From the NCBI GenBank assembly GCA_029961685.1, contig JARWKL010000009.1, positions 22,749,237-22,813,236 on the forward strand: 64,000 bases of DNA, read 5' to 3'. Under the pieces are notes generated by a model. That model saw only the letters and a list, made by a program, of their open reading frames with translations, was not told where the DNA came from and did not search any database. The stretch is from Aristolochia californica. Taxonomy: Eukaryota > Streptophyta > Magnoliopsida > Piperales > Aristolochiaceae. Of this stretch, positions 22,553 through 33,854 are shown one piece after another (position 1 is the first letter of the stretch; every line of letters begins with the position of its first letter). A program made the translations under genes and the position numbers.

Positions 22553-24023
22553 TTATTCAGTTGATGGTGCGAACGAAGGCAACTCTGAAGGTTCTTCAGG
22601 AAAAATTAATGGTTCACTTTCGGCTTCATGGTTGTGATCATAGTCTTGTTGCACAACTGGTTGTTTAAAAAATTCATTTACCGCTTCTAACTCAATAAAC
22701 TTAGCACCTCCGCTATTATTCTCTAGTTGAACATTCTCTTCACTTGAGCTCTCCCTCTGAAGAGAATTCCGATAGACAACTCCCCCTGAGTGGTAAGGAT
22801 CTAATTCATGAAAAGAGGCATCTAGGGTCAATTAATGAAAATTCGGGGTTCAAGATTTGGGAGATGTGGAATGAAAATTAGGGATTGCAGTTTGTGCGGA
22901 GGAGTTTGAAAGTCTATTACTTGAGAAGGTGTTCAATTAATGAGGTAGGCAACAGATTTGACAATTTCGCCCCAATAAAACTGAGGCATGTTCATGCCGA
23001 AGAGGGACACATGCACTACTTTCAAAAGTTTTCTACTCTTCCTCTCTGCCAATCCTTTCAGAGAGAAGCATCAACAAACTTCGTACTATTGTCAGATTGC
23101 AAAACACGAATCTACTTTTGGTACTAAGTGTGTATCATTTGAGGAAAATTCTGAAATGCTAAACACACATCACTCTTTTTTATAAGTAAGGATACTCAAG
23201 TCATTCTAGTGCATTCATCAATAAATGTCACAAAGTAATGAACTCTAGAAATAGAGGGAACCTTTGTAGGACCCCAAACATCATAATGAATAACCTCAAA
23301 CGGTTCAGAACTTTTATTCAAACTCGGTAAATAAGAGATACGGTGGCTCCTAGCCAGTTCACAAGTGTCAAAATGAAAATCCAATTCATTCAAACCTGAA
23401 AAAAGTTTTGGTTGCAATTTCTTGAGATAACCAAAGGAAAGAGGGTCGAATCTTCGGTGCCATAACTATATAGTTGCTTGAGCAGTGTTTTTACTTCTAG
23501 TTTGATTGGCTTGACTAATCTTCGATCCCCCATTCTCCGTCAACTCCAAATAGTAGAGTTTGCCCCGTCTAACACCATAACCAAGAATCTTCCAGATTAG
23601 AATATCCTGAAAGACAAAATGAGGGCCAGAAAGTTACAATACAAGCAAGAGTTAAAGTAATTTGGCTAACAGATAACATATTGTATTCAAGAGATGGAAC
23701 AACAAGGACAATATCTAATGTAAGATTATTAGACAAGATAACAGATCATTTCCCAATAATAGGAGAGGTACTACCATTGGCGGTGGAAATAATGGATTGA
23801 GGAAAAGGTAAGACAATTTTAACTCACTAGAATCCCTCGTCATGTGACTAGATGTACCTGTATCAATAATCCAAGTTCTATTCTTAGAATTTACAGAGAA
23901 TATTGATGCTTTACGGATAATACATGGATGGGCAACATTTGTCGTAGGCAACAACTGTTCTTCGGTAGATGTCACCATAACTTTCCCAACAATCTTTTTA
24001 AGAGGTTTTTTTGAGAAGTCCAA
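22553..24023 (-). pseudogene. copia 2 protease, integrase and linker
   Basis: Protease from 24,023: NRTWIIDTGTSSHMTRDSSE, with the D-T-G active site intact. Integrase pieces at 23,417-23,196: CELARSHRISYLPSLNKSSE and FEVIHYDVWGPTKVPSISRV, the copia zinc-finger to core transition with the first catalytic Asp. An acidic linker frame (22,831-22,553, rich in Glu and Ser) sits between integrase and RT, as in plant copia elements. Stops separate all parts. Confidence 0.82.
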
Positions 24024-24059
24024 CCACTTAGGATAGCCAATAATCTCGTAACAACGTTG

Positions 24060-24976
24060 TTGTGAATTTCCTTTTTCCCCGCAGTGAGTGCATACCTGGT
24101 TGTTAACTTTTCCATAGGATTGAGTGTTTCGACTGCTTGATGATCCTTATCGAATTTGGTTGACTAGCATAGCCGAGTTCTCTGAGATTGGACGGTAGCT
24201 CCCCATTGTCTCTCTGTTGATATTCTTTTTAGACATATGCATATGTGTTTTCCAAATCAAGTTTTGGGTATTTTCGCAAGATTTTTCCACGAACCTAATC
24301 AAACTCAGAGTCAAGCCTGCTACGAAAAATATGAACTCGAAGCCTAGCCATTGCAGAGTACAACTAGATTAGCCCTTCAACTGTTCCTTCTTGAGATGTA
24401 GTTCTATGATTATTCTTCTAGAAAATATCAACCAGTTCATTGTAGTACGTTGATAATGGTCTACCATTTTGTTTGGTAGAAAAAAGATCTCTGGTTCAAC
24501 TCAAATATACAAGTTTCGTCTGATCCACCATAGAGCTTTTTTTATACGGTTAACCATATCTCCTTGGCAGTGGAGAGGAGAATAAATCGTTGCATAGCAA
24601 AGGACTCATTAACTCAATAAGCCAACTTTTCACTCTTTAATTTTCAGTAATCCATGCGCCAAGGTGGGATCTCCAGATTTTGGTTTTCACGTTTCTTCGG
24701 TGAGATATCTAGTTTTGTTGCGACTGCCAATACGCATCTCCATGAGCTGAGACCATAATGAGTAATTGGTCTCATCGAGGATGATTCCAGTTGAAAAAGT
24801 AGAATTGTCTTGGTGGACAATAATCTGCGGTGTTTGCTGGGATAAGTTTGGTTGACGCGCCTGTAGTGGTAGCCATCAATTTTTGACATTGGGTTGACCC
24901 GCAATAGTCCCAACCACAACTTCATCCGGTCTAGAAAATTTGCTCCGGTCCGGTCTGGAAATTTGGTATAGAACAA
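24060..24976 (-). pseudogene. copia 2 gag (UBN2-type) remnant
   Basis: Across several frames the minus strand reads GIILDETNYSLWSQLMEMRI, MQRFILLSTAKEIW and SKNRTW-adjacent CTHCGEKGNSQQRCYEI (zinc knuckle, about 24,090). Together these identify a UBN2-type copia gag. The start is probably the ATG near 24,875 (MATTTGAS). At least four stops or shifts are visible. The part upstream of the ATG is the leader split by copia element 3. Confidence 0.8.
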
Positions 24977-25145
24977 AGATAAAAATAATATTTCCCGATG
25001 ATATTACTTTGATTGATACATGTATTTATAGTTATAGGATGATCAAGGATTTACATGAATGTAAAGTTACACATGTACATGACTGTAGAGTTAGAAGTTG
25101 AGACAATCTCAACTTCTCTTAACCTGATCATCTTGATCTCTATCA
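24967..25145 (-). repeat. 3' LTR of copia element 3
   Basis: 179 bases, from TGATAGAGATC to TTTGTTCTATA on the minus strand, with TATA-like ACTATAAATAC. Compared with the 5' LTR it keeps about 36 extra internal bases (around 25,052-25,100). Confidence 0.85.
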
Positions 25146-26665
25146 TCCCCGCAAGATGAAGCTCCGAGAGGAGATTCTAATCTTGGTCTTCAAGAAGAGA
25201 AAGCATGTTCTAGGAAGTGGTTTAGTAAGAGCATCGGCTAATTGATCAACAGATGATACATGAGTCATCCAATGAGCACCACTCTGAACGTGTTTTCGAA
25301 TGAAGGATAATCCAAAGCTACATGTTTCATTCACGAGTGAAAAATTGGATTGGAGCATAAATTGATAGCACCTATGTTGTCACAGTAAAGGATCGGTTGT
25401 TGTGGAAGAAAAACACCAAGGTTAGTGAGAAGAGAGCAAATCCAATGAATCTCAACTACAGCGGTTGCAACAGATCAATATTCCGCCTCGGTAGAAGATC
25501 TAGCTACAATTTGTTGCTTCTTAGAACTCCAAGAGATAAGATTGCGACCGAGGTAAACAATATAGGCATCGGTTGAAGTAAAATCATCTTTGTTACTTGC
25601 CCAATCAACATCAGAGAACGCATGAAGGGACAAAGAAGATTGTCTATGTAAGACAATACCATGATCCAAAGTCCCACAGAAATATCGTAACAAACGTTTG
25701 ATAACATCCCAATAATCAGTGGTGGGGCAATGCATAAACTGAGATAACTTATTAACCACATAAGCAATGTCAGGGTGAGTGAGAGACAAATATCGCAGAC
25801 TTCCAACAACCATTCGATATTTAGATGTATCAGATAGTGTTATGCCAGACTGAAGTGTGAGAGTAGACGATATGGCAAGTTGTGTAGCGACAAGCTTTGC
25901 ATTGGTCATGTGTGTGCGAGCAAGGAGATCACAGATATACCGACATTGAGAGAGAAGAAGGCCTTGAGAATGAGGAACAACTTCAATACCGAGAAAATAA
26001 GCCAAGGGGCCAAGATCCTTGAGTGAGAATCTTTGAGCAACTAGGTGAATGAATGTCGTCATAGCTTGATCATTATTTCCTGTAATAATAATATCATCAA
26101 CATACACCAGAATATACACCACATCTGAACTTGTATGTGAGATAAATAGAGATGGGTCTACATGAGAGTTGGAGAAGCCCGAGATAATGAGGAACTGGAG
26201 CAACTCATGATACCAAACACGAGGTGCCTGCCTATGACCGTAGATAGCCTTGCGAAGTTTGCAGACATGATTCGGATTATCACGATCAATGAAACCCGGT
26301 GGTTGTGTCATAAATACATCATCAGATAGAGTGCCTTGGAGAAACGCATTATTAACATCAAGTTGGCGAAGTGACCAACCACGACTTACTGCAAGGCTAA
26401 GAACAATGTGAATAGTGGTAGGCTTGATAACTAGACTAAATGTTTCATGATAATCAACTCCAGGGCACTGGTGAAACCCTTTGACAACAAGAGAAGGGGG
26501 GGAGGGATGGAATGAAGTAGATAGGGATGATGGGTGCCGGTTAATCGAAGTGGGACTATGGGTTGGAGGGGGGAGTGGTGATGGAGAGGGCTGAGGAGGG
26601 GGATCGTGAACCGGGGGCGCAGGGATCAAAGTTGCAGATGATGTGCCAGTAGTCGGGAGGGACAC
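25143..26665 (-). pseudogene. copia 3 reverse transcriptase and RNase H
   Basis: The longest retroelement frame in the window is 396 residues (26,665-25,475). After a Pro/Ser-rich linker it enters RT directly at [20 protein letters not shown], so the usual beginning of RT (the W..AM..E...L segment through to the KARLVAKG region) has been lost by an internal deletion. Then come [20 protein letters not shown], the intact catalytic box [13 protein letters not shown], and RNase H with [14 protein letters not shown] and [12 protein letters not shown] stop at about 25,474 separates the RNase H end (25,358-25,143, HWMTHVSSVDQLADALTKPL). Confidence 0.9.
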
Positions 26666-26688
26666 AGAGGAACACCAGTGAGAGTGTG

Positions 26689-27376
26689 TCAGATGAGGGA
26701 GCGGTCAAGATGAGAATGAAGTGAAGTGAAGGGAAAAATAGACTCAACGAATTTAACATGAAGCGACACATAAAGATGAGATGTAGTGGGATCAAGACAT
26801 ATATATGCACTTTGAGTAGTAGAATACCCTAAGAAAACACACAGAGAGGAACGAGGAGTGAGTTTGTGAGAAGAGTATGGCCGAAGCCATGGATAACAAA
26901 GACCAAAACTATGTAGTTTAGAATAGTTAGGAGGATTGCCATAAAGTTTGGCATAAGGTGAAAGAAGACTTAATGTGGGTGTGGGAAGCCGGTTGATGAT
27001 AAAGACAAAAGTGGAGAAAACATATGACCAATAAGAAAGAGGTATAGTGGCATGCGAAAGAAGTGACAAACCTGTTTCTACAATATGACGATGTCTTCGT
27101 TCAATATACCCATTGTGTTTAGGTGTATGAGGAGGAGATGTAAGATGAGAGATACCATTGGACGTCCCCCCCCCCCCCCCTATTATTAGAGTAGAGTGTC
27201 TTAATCCGTTTACCAAAGAAATTTTCAACTATAGATTTAAATCGGATAAAGGTATCAAGTACATGTGATTTATGTTTGAGAGGATAAAACCAGATATACT
27301 TTGTAAAATGATCCACAAAAATGACATAATACTTGAAATTATCAATAGAATAAATTGGAGAGGTCCAGACATTCAA
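26689..27376 (-). pseudogene. copia 3 integrase, frameshifted at a poly-C/G tract
   Basis: 27,376-27,119 encodes NFKYYVIFVDHFTKYIWFYP with the first catalytic Asp. The frame continues from 27,228 as SPPHTPKHNGYIERRHRHIV (catalytic Glu region), SYWSYVFSTFVFIINRLPT and FGLCYPWLRPYSSHKL. The two frames cross at a run of C (plus strand, 27,169-27,180), which reads as poly-Gly on the minus strand. The break looks like a homopolymer length change, either real or a sequencing artefact. Confidence 0.87.
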
Positions 27377-27619
27377 AAATATAATATCAAGAGGAGAAGA
27401 AGAGACAAGTGTAGAGTGGGAAAAAGGTAATTTGTGACTCTTGACAAGAATTGCAAGTAAAATTAAAATTTAGAGGATGAGACAAGTCTAACTTAAAAGT
27501 GCATTGATATGCCGTAGAATCAGAGACGATGGATGACCTAGACGATGATGCCAAGCAGATCAAGTGGTTTTGACACTAGAGAAAGCAATTATTGGTGGAG
27601 ACTGGACTGGGGATGATAG

Positions 27620-28136
27620 TCATTCGTACACACCATCCTTAGTTCGACCCTGCAAAAGTGTTACCCCCGTACAAACATCCTTCACATGAAAAGAAGTGGG
27701 TAAGAATTCAATGGAAGTATAATTAGTTTGGCAAAATTGAGAAATAGAAATAAGATTCTTTTGCATGGTGGGAAAACAAAGAACATTATTTAATAAAAAT
27801 GTACGTGAGGGTGTAGAGAGAGATTTGTAACCAATGTGACTAATAGGAAGACCCGTGCCATCACCTATCATAATGTCATCAGTACCGTCATAAGGAGTAT
27901 GAAGAGAGAGATTACTCAAGTCGGTGGTGACATGGTGCGATGCTCCACTATCTAGAAGTCAAGGAGAACCAGTAGAAGCGGTGGTGGTTACAAGATGAGC
28001 ACGTGGTTGCCATAATGTTGCAAGATGATGTTGCCAATGAGAGGTGGTGCGAGGAGCCTGGGGAGGTGGCAGAGACTATTGCATCTGGCGAAAGATAGGA
28101 CACTATGGAACATTGTGTTCTTTTTCCCGACACCAC
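27620..28136 (-). pseudogene. copia 3 zinc knuckle and protease
   Basis: Across frames the minus strand gives a CCHC knuckle (CQWCREKEHNV.. CPIF), LLDSGASHHVTTDLSNLSLH with an intact D-S-G active site, and MIGDGTGLPISHIGYKSL ending LISISQFCQTN. This is the copia protease layout. A stop interrupts the knuckle. Confidence 0.82.
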
Positions 28137-28989
28137 TAGCAACGGCCGAGATAAGGGCGGGGTTGAGATCGACCATCCGAATTGACTATATTGTGGAGAC
28201 CGGAGGTAGTACATGGTTGTGAGAGTGATGAGGGTGCCCCTTGGTGTCTGTGATTGCGATTACCAGTCCTACCAGAATTGGACAAAGCATTGGTAGGATT
28301 TGTAGAAGCAGGAAACGGAGAGGAGTGAGTTTGTTGAACACGTAGCGAGACTTCTTTGTTGATGAGTTTTTTATGCAGCTCATTAAAAGAGATGGGTGTG
28401 TCACGATCATTGATATTATCAATAAGTGGTTTGTACTCATCATCGTGCCCATCCAGAATTGTCTCAGTGAGATCCTCTTGATCCATGGGTTTGCCTAGGA
28501 CCGCAAGTTCATCAGCTCGCGTTTTAATATACTGCATATACTCATAAATCAATTGAGATCCCTTAGTGGTATATTTAAGCTGCTCCTTGATCTGTTTGAT
28601 ATGACCTCGCGAGGGCCAAACAAATCTAGTGGCCAAAATAGTCTAGGCTTTATGAGAGGTACTTGAGTGAGTGATAAATGGAATAATAGATGGCATGAGA
28701 GTACCAATAAGAGCACCAAAAATAAGCTTATCCTAACGAAGCCAGGTAGTGTGTTCAGGATTTGGAACTGCATGATTATTGATCACCTTTGTGGCAGGCG
28801 ACAGAGAATAAGAACCATCAACGAACTCGAGAAGATCATAACAAAAAAGAATAACCTCTATCTGAGCTTTCTAGCTAAGATAATTTGCGGAGGTGAGTTT
28901 GACCGAGTTGTGGATGTGGAGTACCGTCAGTGGTGTGTTTGGGTCATGAGCATTGGGAATAGTAATACAAGATTCTTCAAAAGCCATGA
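28136..28989 (-). pseudogene. copia 3 gag (UBN2-type) with in-frame stops
   Basis: Starting at the ATG at 28,989 (MAFEESCITIPNAHDP) the reading is gag-like throughout. It includes KVINNHAVPNPEHTTWLR, LIFGALIGTLMPSI, QIKEQLKYTTKGSQLIYEYM and LAVLGKPMDQEDLTETIL. Single stops occur at three places but the frame itself is kept, so this gag decayed mainly by point mutation. The last 166 residues are open. Confidence 0.85.
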
Positions 28990-29590
28990 GTAATTTTTTT
29001 TTTCGTGTGGAAATCACACGTGTAAACTTCGCATGTGTGAAATTCGCACGTGCATAACATCTTCTTCCCGAAAATTAAACTGACCTCAGTTTAAACCACA
29101 GGTCGTAGGAAAATAAAAATCGGGAAGAACCTGGGTCGTCGCGGCGGCAAGAAGCGAGGACGTGAGGTTGCGTGCGGCGACGAGCGACGACGAGCAGCAA
29201 CGACGAGCGACAACGGCTTGCAATGGCGTGAGGCTGCCTGTTTGGGCTTAGCAGTGAAACTTTCAACGACAACAAAAGGTTCGGCGGAGACGGAAGGTTT
29301 AGTCGGCAACGGTTTTCGACAGTGACGTGGCGATGATGCAGGACCGTCAACGGGCGAATGAGCAAAACAAAGTGTTGGAACTCTAGCTTGCCGCGGCGAC
29401 GTACGACGGCGTGTGGCGGCTTGTGGCGACGGCGACGACGACAAAGTCGTCGGCGGTTGCGGCAGCGGTAGTGTGCAGCAACGACTCAGGTGGGCTCTAC
29501 AGAGATCTTTCGGGACAGAGTGGAGGGGCTCGGCAGAGTGGCTGGCGATAGCAAGGGCGACAGTGAGAAGAAAAAAATATCAGATCGTAA
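28990..29590 (-). other. unusually GC-rich leader of copia element 3
   Basis: Between the primer-binding site and gag lie about 600 bases that are far richer in G+C (many CGACG, GCGGCG runs, 29,130-29,540) than the rest of the element or its neighbours. Antisense frames of 96 and 117 residues exist but are Arg/Pro/Ser-rich, as expected from composition alone. Near gag, 29,010-29,060 holds repeated CACGTG-like words. A captured host fragment or an element-specific leader are both possible. Confidence 0.5.
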
Positions 29591-29602
29591 GCTCTAATAC
29601 CA

Positions 29603-29745
29603 AATAGAACAAAGATAAAAAGAATATTTTTCGATTATATTACTTTGATTGATACATATATTTATAGTTACAGGATGATCAAGGATTTACATGAATATAG
29701 AGTTAATCTCAACTTCTCTTAACCTAATCATCTTAATCTCTATCA
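29603..29745 (-). repeat. 5' LTR of copia element 3
   Basis: 143 bases, clearly the partner of 24,967-25,145 but with an internal deletion of about 36 bases and scattered substitutions. The tRNA-Met primer-binding site adjoins it at 29,591-29,602. Confidence 0.85.
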
Positions 29746-30330
29746 ATTGGAAGTTATAATTTTGAGACCGGAACCCTATTGTGCAAAGTAATCGACGTCG
29801 CCACCAAAACTACTGAGACTGAAATTCCCACGGGCCCTACCTTTATCGTCCATGTCTTGCCGCAAATCGCGGCGAGATGCCACTTTGAATGCCCCCACTC
29901 TCTCAATTGGCTTTTCTTTCGGAGGAAATTTTTTGTTTAGAAAGATTGGATTATCCCTTGAAACTTGAAAGAAGTAAATAAGCTAAGAGCAGTATACGGT
30001 AGATTTGACCATTGAAGAAAGTGGGTGTCTTTATCAATGATCAGCCTCCGTATTGCTCAAAGGCTGTAAGATTCGTTAACTAATAATTGTTAAAGGCTTC
30101 GGAATTTTTTCAGAGCAAACTCCAAAGGAGAAAAAGATATTTTTAAAAATAAATTGTTTCGTAACGTCTATTGGAGTATAGGAGGGCTGTCAGCATTAGA
30201 TTGAAGAAATGTGGGAGAACCTCGTTGTCAGTTCATCATTGTTCATCCCTTCCAGAGTGAGAGAAAAAGGGAACATAATCAAAGAGCTGTTTTGCTGCTT
30301 TCATGCAAACGAACAAAACCAAAGAGACAC
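29746..30330. other. probable remainder of copia 2 leader, then intergenic
   Basis: By position 29,746-29,900 should continue the copia 2 leader upstream of the copia 3 insertion. It is GC-richer than its surroundings and contains a minus-strand ATG at about 29,855 (MDDKGRARG) with a short frame. No 5' LTR of copia 2 could be recognised. The rest shows nothing. Confidence 0.35.
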
Positions 30331-30406
30331 TGGGAAATGGGTTTTGAAGTTGAGGAGGCAATTTGGGAAATGGGTTTTGAAGTTGAGGAGGCAATTTGGG
30401 AAATGG
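30331..30406 (+). repeat. 33-bp tandem repeat (2.3 copies)
   Basis: Units start at 30,331, 30,364 and 30,397 with TGGGAAATGG; the first two are identical over 33 bases. The unit length is a multiple of three, so local frames show a repeated peptide (EEAIWEMGFEV). This is a consequence of the repeat and not evidence for a gene. Confidence 0.9.
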
Positions 30407-31145
30407 AAGCTGTAAAGGGGATGTGCTGTATGCTTTTTCCTACTTTTTTTTTATTGCGGTGGGAAGAGCCAAAGGGAATGACCATGTCACGTACTAACCA
30501 GAGAAAAGAATACTAGAATACTATAATACTAGAATACTAGAATAGGCATGCTGAAACCAGAATCGCATAAAATAAAAATGAGCAGAGATATTAAAAGAGG
30601 TCCGACTGAGAAGGCTTTTTTCTTTTCTTTTCATCTTTTCAGGACAGCGTTTCACTTTAATCTGACAAACGGCAACATCGAAGGGTACATGTCAATTTAT
30701 CGGCCGTTTCTTCTCATATCCCTTCGAAAGCTGAGAAGCATCATCTAACGGCTAAGAAGCAGAGAGGCACGGAGGTCCAGCTTATCAAAAAATCATCAGA
30801 AACAGAAAAACATAGGCGTGAGTGGTGGTGGAATATGTATTGAGACTTGAAAGCGCTCCCTTGGTATGATTTTGTCTTCGGTGAAACGATAGACGACGGT
30901 ATTATTCAACAGTTTTTGTGTTTTGGCTTCTTGTTTAATGAACGAAATCTATCCTCCCAAGACAGCGTAACCGGCATCCCCACTTCTTTGCTGTCTTCTA
31001 TGAGCCAGAGCTCCCAGTCCCACTCCCATCACTCTCGTCGCTCCTCTTCAAACGGTCACATACATTTCAGAAAAGGAAATTTCAGCGGCAAGGTAAGCAA
31101 AGAATCCCCTAAGAAGACCGATTTTTCTCGGGTTGGTTCTTTACA
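30407..31145 (+). other. upstream region and probable 5' UTR of the receptor kinase gene
   Basis: A short CTAGAATA repeat lies at 30,510-30,545. The 300 bases before the ATG at 31,146 are mixed in composition and fit a 5' UTR. A TATA box was not identified with confidence. The 131-residue frame at 30,847-31,242 overlaps the kinase start out of frame and has no domain. Confidence 0.4.
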
Positions 31146-33854
31146 ATGGTCATGGAGTTCTGCAAAACCTTACTCGGAGGGCCATCTCTGGTTTGGGTAC
31201 TGTTTCTCTTCTGTAGCTTGTTTGCTCCTGTGGGTTGCTTGAATGAGGAAGGAGCTGCTCTTCTCTCGTTCAAAAAATCAATGGAAGAAGACCCGGATGG
31301 GTCTACGAATAACTGGAACTCTTCTGATGCAAATCCATGTTCGTGGAATGGGGTCACATGCAAGGACATGAGAGTTGTTTCTTTAAGCATACCTAAGAAA
31401 AAGCTCATGGGTTTTCTCCATCCATCCCTGGGAGAACTCTCTTCTCTTAGACATATCAATTTACGAAGCAATAAGCTTTACGGAAGCTTGCCTGTTCGGC
31501 TCTTTGACGTACAAGGCCTCCAAAGTTTGGTGCTTTACGGGAATTCTCTGTCTGGGTCTCTTCCGCCTGAGATAGGGAATCTGAAATACCTCCAAACGTT
31601 GGACGTGTCGAACAACGCGCTGAATGGTTCCGTACCCATTTCCCTACTTCAATGCAAGAAGTTGAAGACCCTTGATTTTAGTCACAACAACTTCACAGGT
31701 TCTCTTCCTGATGGATTTGGTACTAATTTGTTACAATTGGAGCAACTTGATCTTTCTTATAATGGATTTAGTGGTTCTATTCCTAGAGATATCGGTAACC
31801 TTTCTAACCTACAAGGAACAGTTGATTTATCCCACAATCTATTCTCCGGCTCCATTCCTGCAACCCTTGGAAATCTCCCAGAGAAGGTCTACATTGATCT
31901 GTCATACAATAAGCTCAGTGGGCCAATAGCACAAAACGGGGCTCTGGTTAACAGGGGCCCTACAGCATTTATCGGTAACCCTGGACTGTGTGGTCCTCCC
32001 TTGAAGAACCAATGCTCCTCGGATAGTCCGGCGAGCGTTCCTAGCTCAATACCGTTCTTTCCAAGTAACTCTCCGCCTGCAGTCTCGAATGATAATAATT
32101 CAGGTGGCAGTAATAAAAGGCGAGGTTTGAGTAAAGGTGCTGTGATCGCTATTGTGGCCAGCGATATTGTTGGAATAGGGTTTATTGGACTACTGTTCCT
32201 TTTTTGTTATTGGAGGGTTGTGTCCTGCAGGGGTAGAGGCCAGGGAGGTCACTCGGGGAAGGGGCAAAACGGAAGGAAAGAATGTTGTTGTTTTAGAAAA
32301 GATGAATCGGAGACTCTATCAGAAAATATTGAGCAGTTCGATCTCGTGCCGTTAGATTCAGAGGTCAACTTTGATTTAGACGAACTTTTGAAGGCTTCGG
32401 CTTTTGTTCTGGGTAAGAGCGGCATTGGTATTGTTTACAAGGTTGTGCTCGAAGACGGGCTCACACTGGCTGTGAGGAGATTGGGGGAAGGAGGTTTACA
32501 GAGGTTTAAAGAGTTTCAAACAGAGGTAGAAGCTATTGGAAAGCTCAGACATTCAAATATTGTTACTCTTAGAGCATATTACTGGTCAGTTGATGAGAAG
32601 CTTCTTATCTACGAGTATATCCCAAATGGGAGTCTAACCACTGCTCTTCATGGTAACTACAAACCCTTCTTTCCTTCTTTTTTTTTTTATCCCCCTAGGT
32701 CTCATGGTTTGCTTTTATTTTCTTTTCCTAAGACATGCTTTCCTGAAACCATTATGAATGTCTAAATGTCTATGAAGATCTCAGTTGAATTTTTATTATT
32801 ATATCGAGGATATAAAGGCTTATACCCTTCTTCCCCTATAGGTTGAGCTATAGGGTTGAGATACTTCAGGCATTTTGATTCCGGAAGCTGTGGATTTCTT
32901 GTAGCTCTCCCGGGAATGAGCAATTAGGAAATATGATAATGCTACCAATAAGTAATTGCATTTACACTGCAACTTTTTAATGTAAGGATTTGGTGTCATT
33001 TTGAAATATGAGATCTGTATTGCGTAGTTTGGAGTCCATTGGATCTAAATATTTGGTGAATTAAAACAAAAAATTGGTTCTTGTGGATGTCACTGATGTT
33101 GTTCTTTAGGATTTGTAGATTTATTGGGTTTTATTTTACTTTTATGGTTGTACTCTGGTATTCTGAAGTCGATTTTTAATACCCCTTGCTATTCTTATTT
33201 TCAGGGAAGCCTGGAGTGGCAGCTTTTTCTCCAATGCCCTGGCTTGTTCGGATCAAAATCATGAAGGGAATAGCAAAAGGTTTAGCTTATTTGCATGATT
33301 TTAGTCCAAAGAAGTATGTTCATGGAGATGTTAAACCCAATAATATACTGTTGGGGCAGAAAATGGAGCCTTATATTTCTGATTTTGGTCTTGGGCGCCT
33401 GGTAAATATTGCTGGAGCATCTCCTGCACTACAATCAGATCGAGATGTCATTGAGAAACAACAAAATCAACTGTCTGAAATCTCAAGCAATCTTCTTGCA
33501 AACTCTGGATTGTATTATCAAGCCCCTGAAGCATTGAAGCTTCTGAAACCATCACAAAAATGGGATGTCTACTCTTATGGAGTGATATTACTTGAAATGA
33601 TTTCTGGAAGATCGCCGATGGTTCTGATTGCTACCTCTGAAATGGACATGGTGAGATGGGTCCAATTGTGTATTAAAGAAAAGAAACCACTTTCCGATTT
33701 ATTAGACCCATCTTTAGCCAGGGAACCCCAGTACGAAGAGGAGATTGTTGCAGTGCTTAAAATTGCCATAGCCTGTGTTCATTCCAATCCAGACAGAAGG
33801 TCTTCTATGAGACATGTATCTGATGCATTGGAGAAGTTAAGTGCCAGTGGTTAG
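31146..33854 (+). CDS. LRR receptor-like protein kinase, ZAR1 type (LRR-III group)
   Basis: Two exons, 31146-32652 and 33205-33854 (donor CTTCATG/GTAACT, acceptor TTTTCAG/GGAAGC, phase 1), give 718 residues. A signal peptide spans residues 1 to about 31. The LRR cap follows ([34 protein letters not shown]), then about six LRRs to residue 265, a Ser/Pro-rich stalk, one membrane helix (about 331-355), a basic juxtamembrane segment and a kinase from about 410. A Gly-rich loop [10 protein letters not shown] is present. The Lys of VAVK is Arg444 ([10 protein letters not shown]), the HRD motif reads HGD (Asp544) so it is a non-RD kinase, and DFG (Asp562) and APE are kept. These changes occur across the ZAR1/At1g67510 group. 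ZAR1 acts in asymmetric zygote division. Which paralogue this is cannot be told here. The gene looks intact. Confidence 0.9.

Larger units (their letters stand above)
20440..24966 (-). mobile_element. Ty1/copia retrotransposon 2 (decayed; interrupted by copia 3)
   Basis: Minus-strand order is gag (about 24,870-24,060), protease (24,023-23,715), integrase (about 23,420-22,900), RT (22,384-21,600), RNase H (21,576-20,830), polypurine tract CAACTTGAGGGGGAG (20,781-20,795) and 3' LTR. The 5' leader just upstream of gag is split by copia element 3 at 24,967. The remainder resumes at 29,746. No 5' LTR was recognised. Many stops and frame changes make it inactive. Confidence 0.87.
24967..29745 (-). 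mobile_element. Ty1/copia retrotransposon 3, nearly full length, nested in copia 2
   Basis: Both LTRs are present: 3' LTR 24,967-25,145 and 5' LTR 29,603-29,745. The primer-binding site is the complement of 29,591-29,602 (TGGTATTAGAGC on the minus strand) and the polypurine tract TTGCGGGGA directly precedes the 3' LTR. Flanks TTTGG (24,962-24,966) and ATTGG (29,746-29,750) look like a 5-bp target duplication with one change. The same orientation as copia 2 and the position inside its leader show that it inserted into copia 2. The coding region has gag, protease, integrase, RT and RNase H with frame breaks. Confidence 0.9.

Noticed and set aside
30847..31242. 131-residue frame overlapping the kinase start
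   Set aside because: Out of frame with the kinase, no domain; overlaps its signal peptide region.
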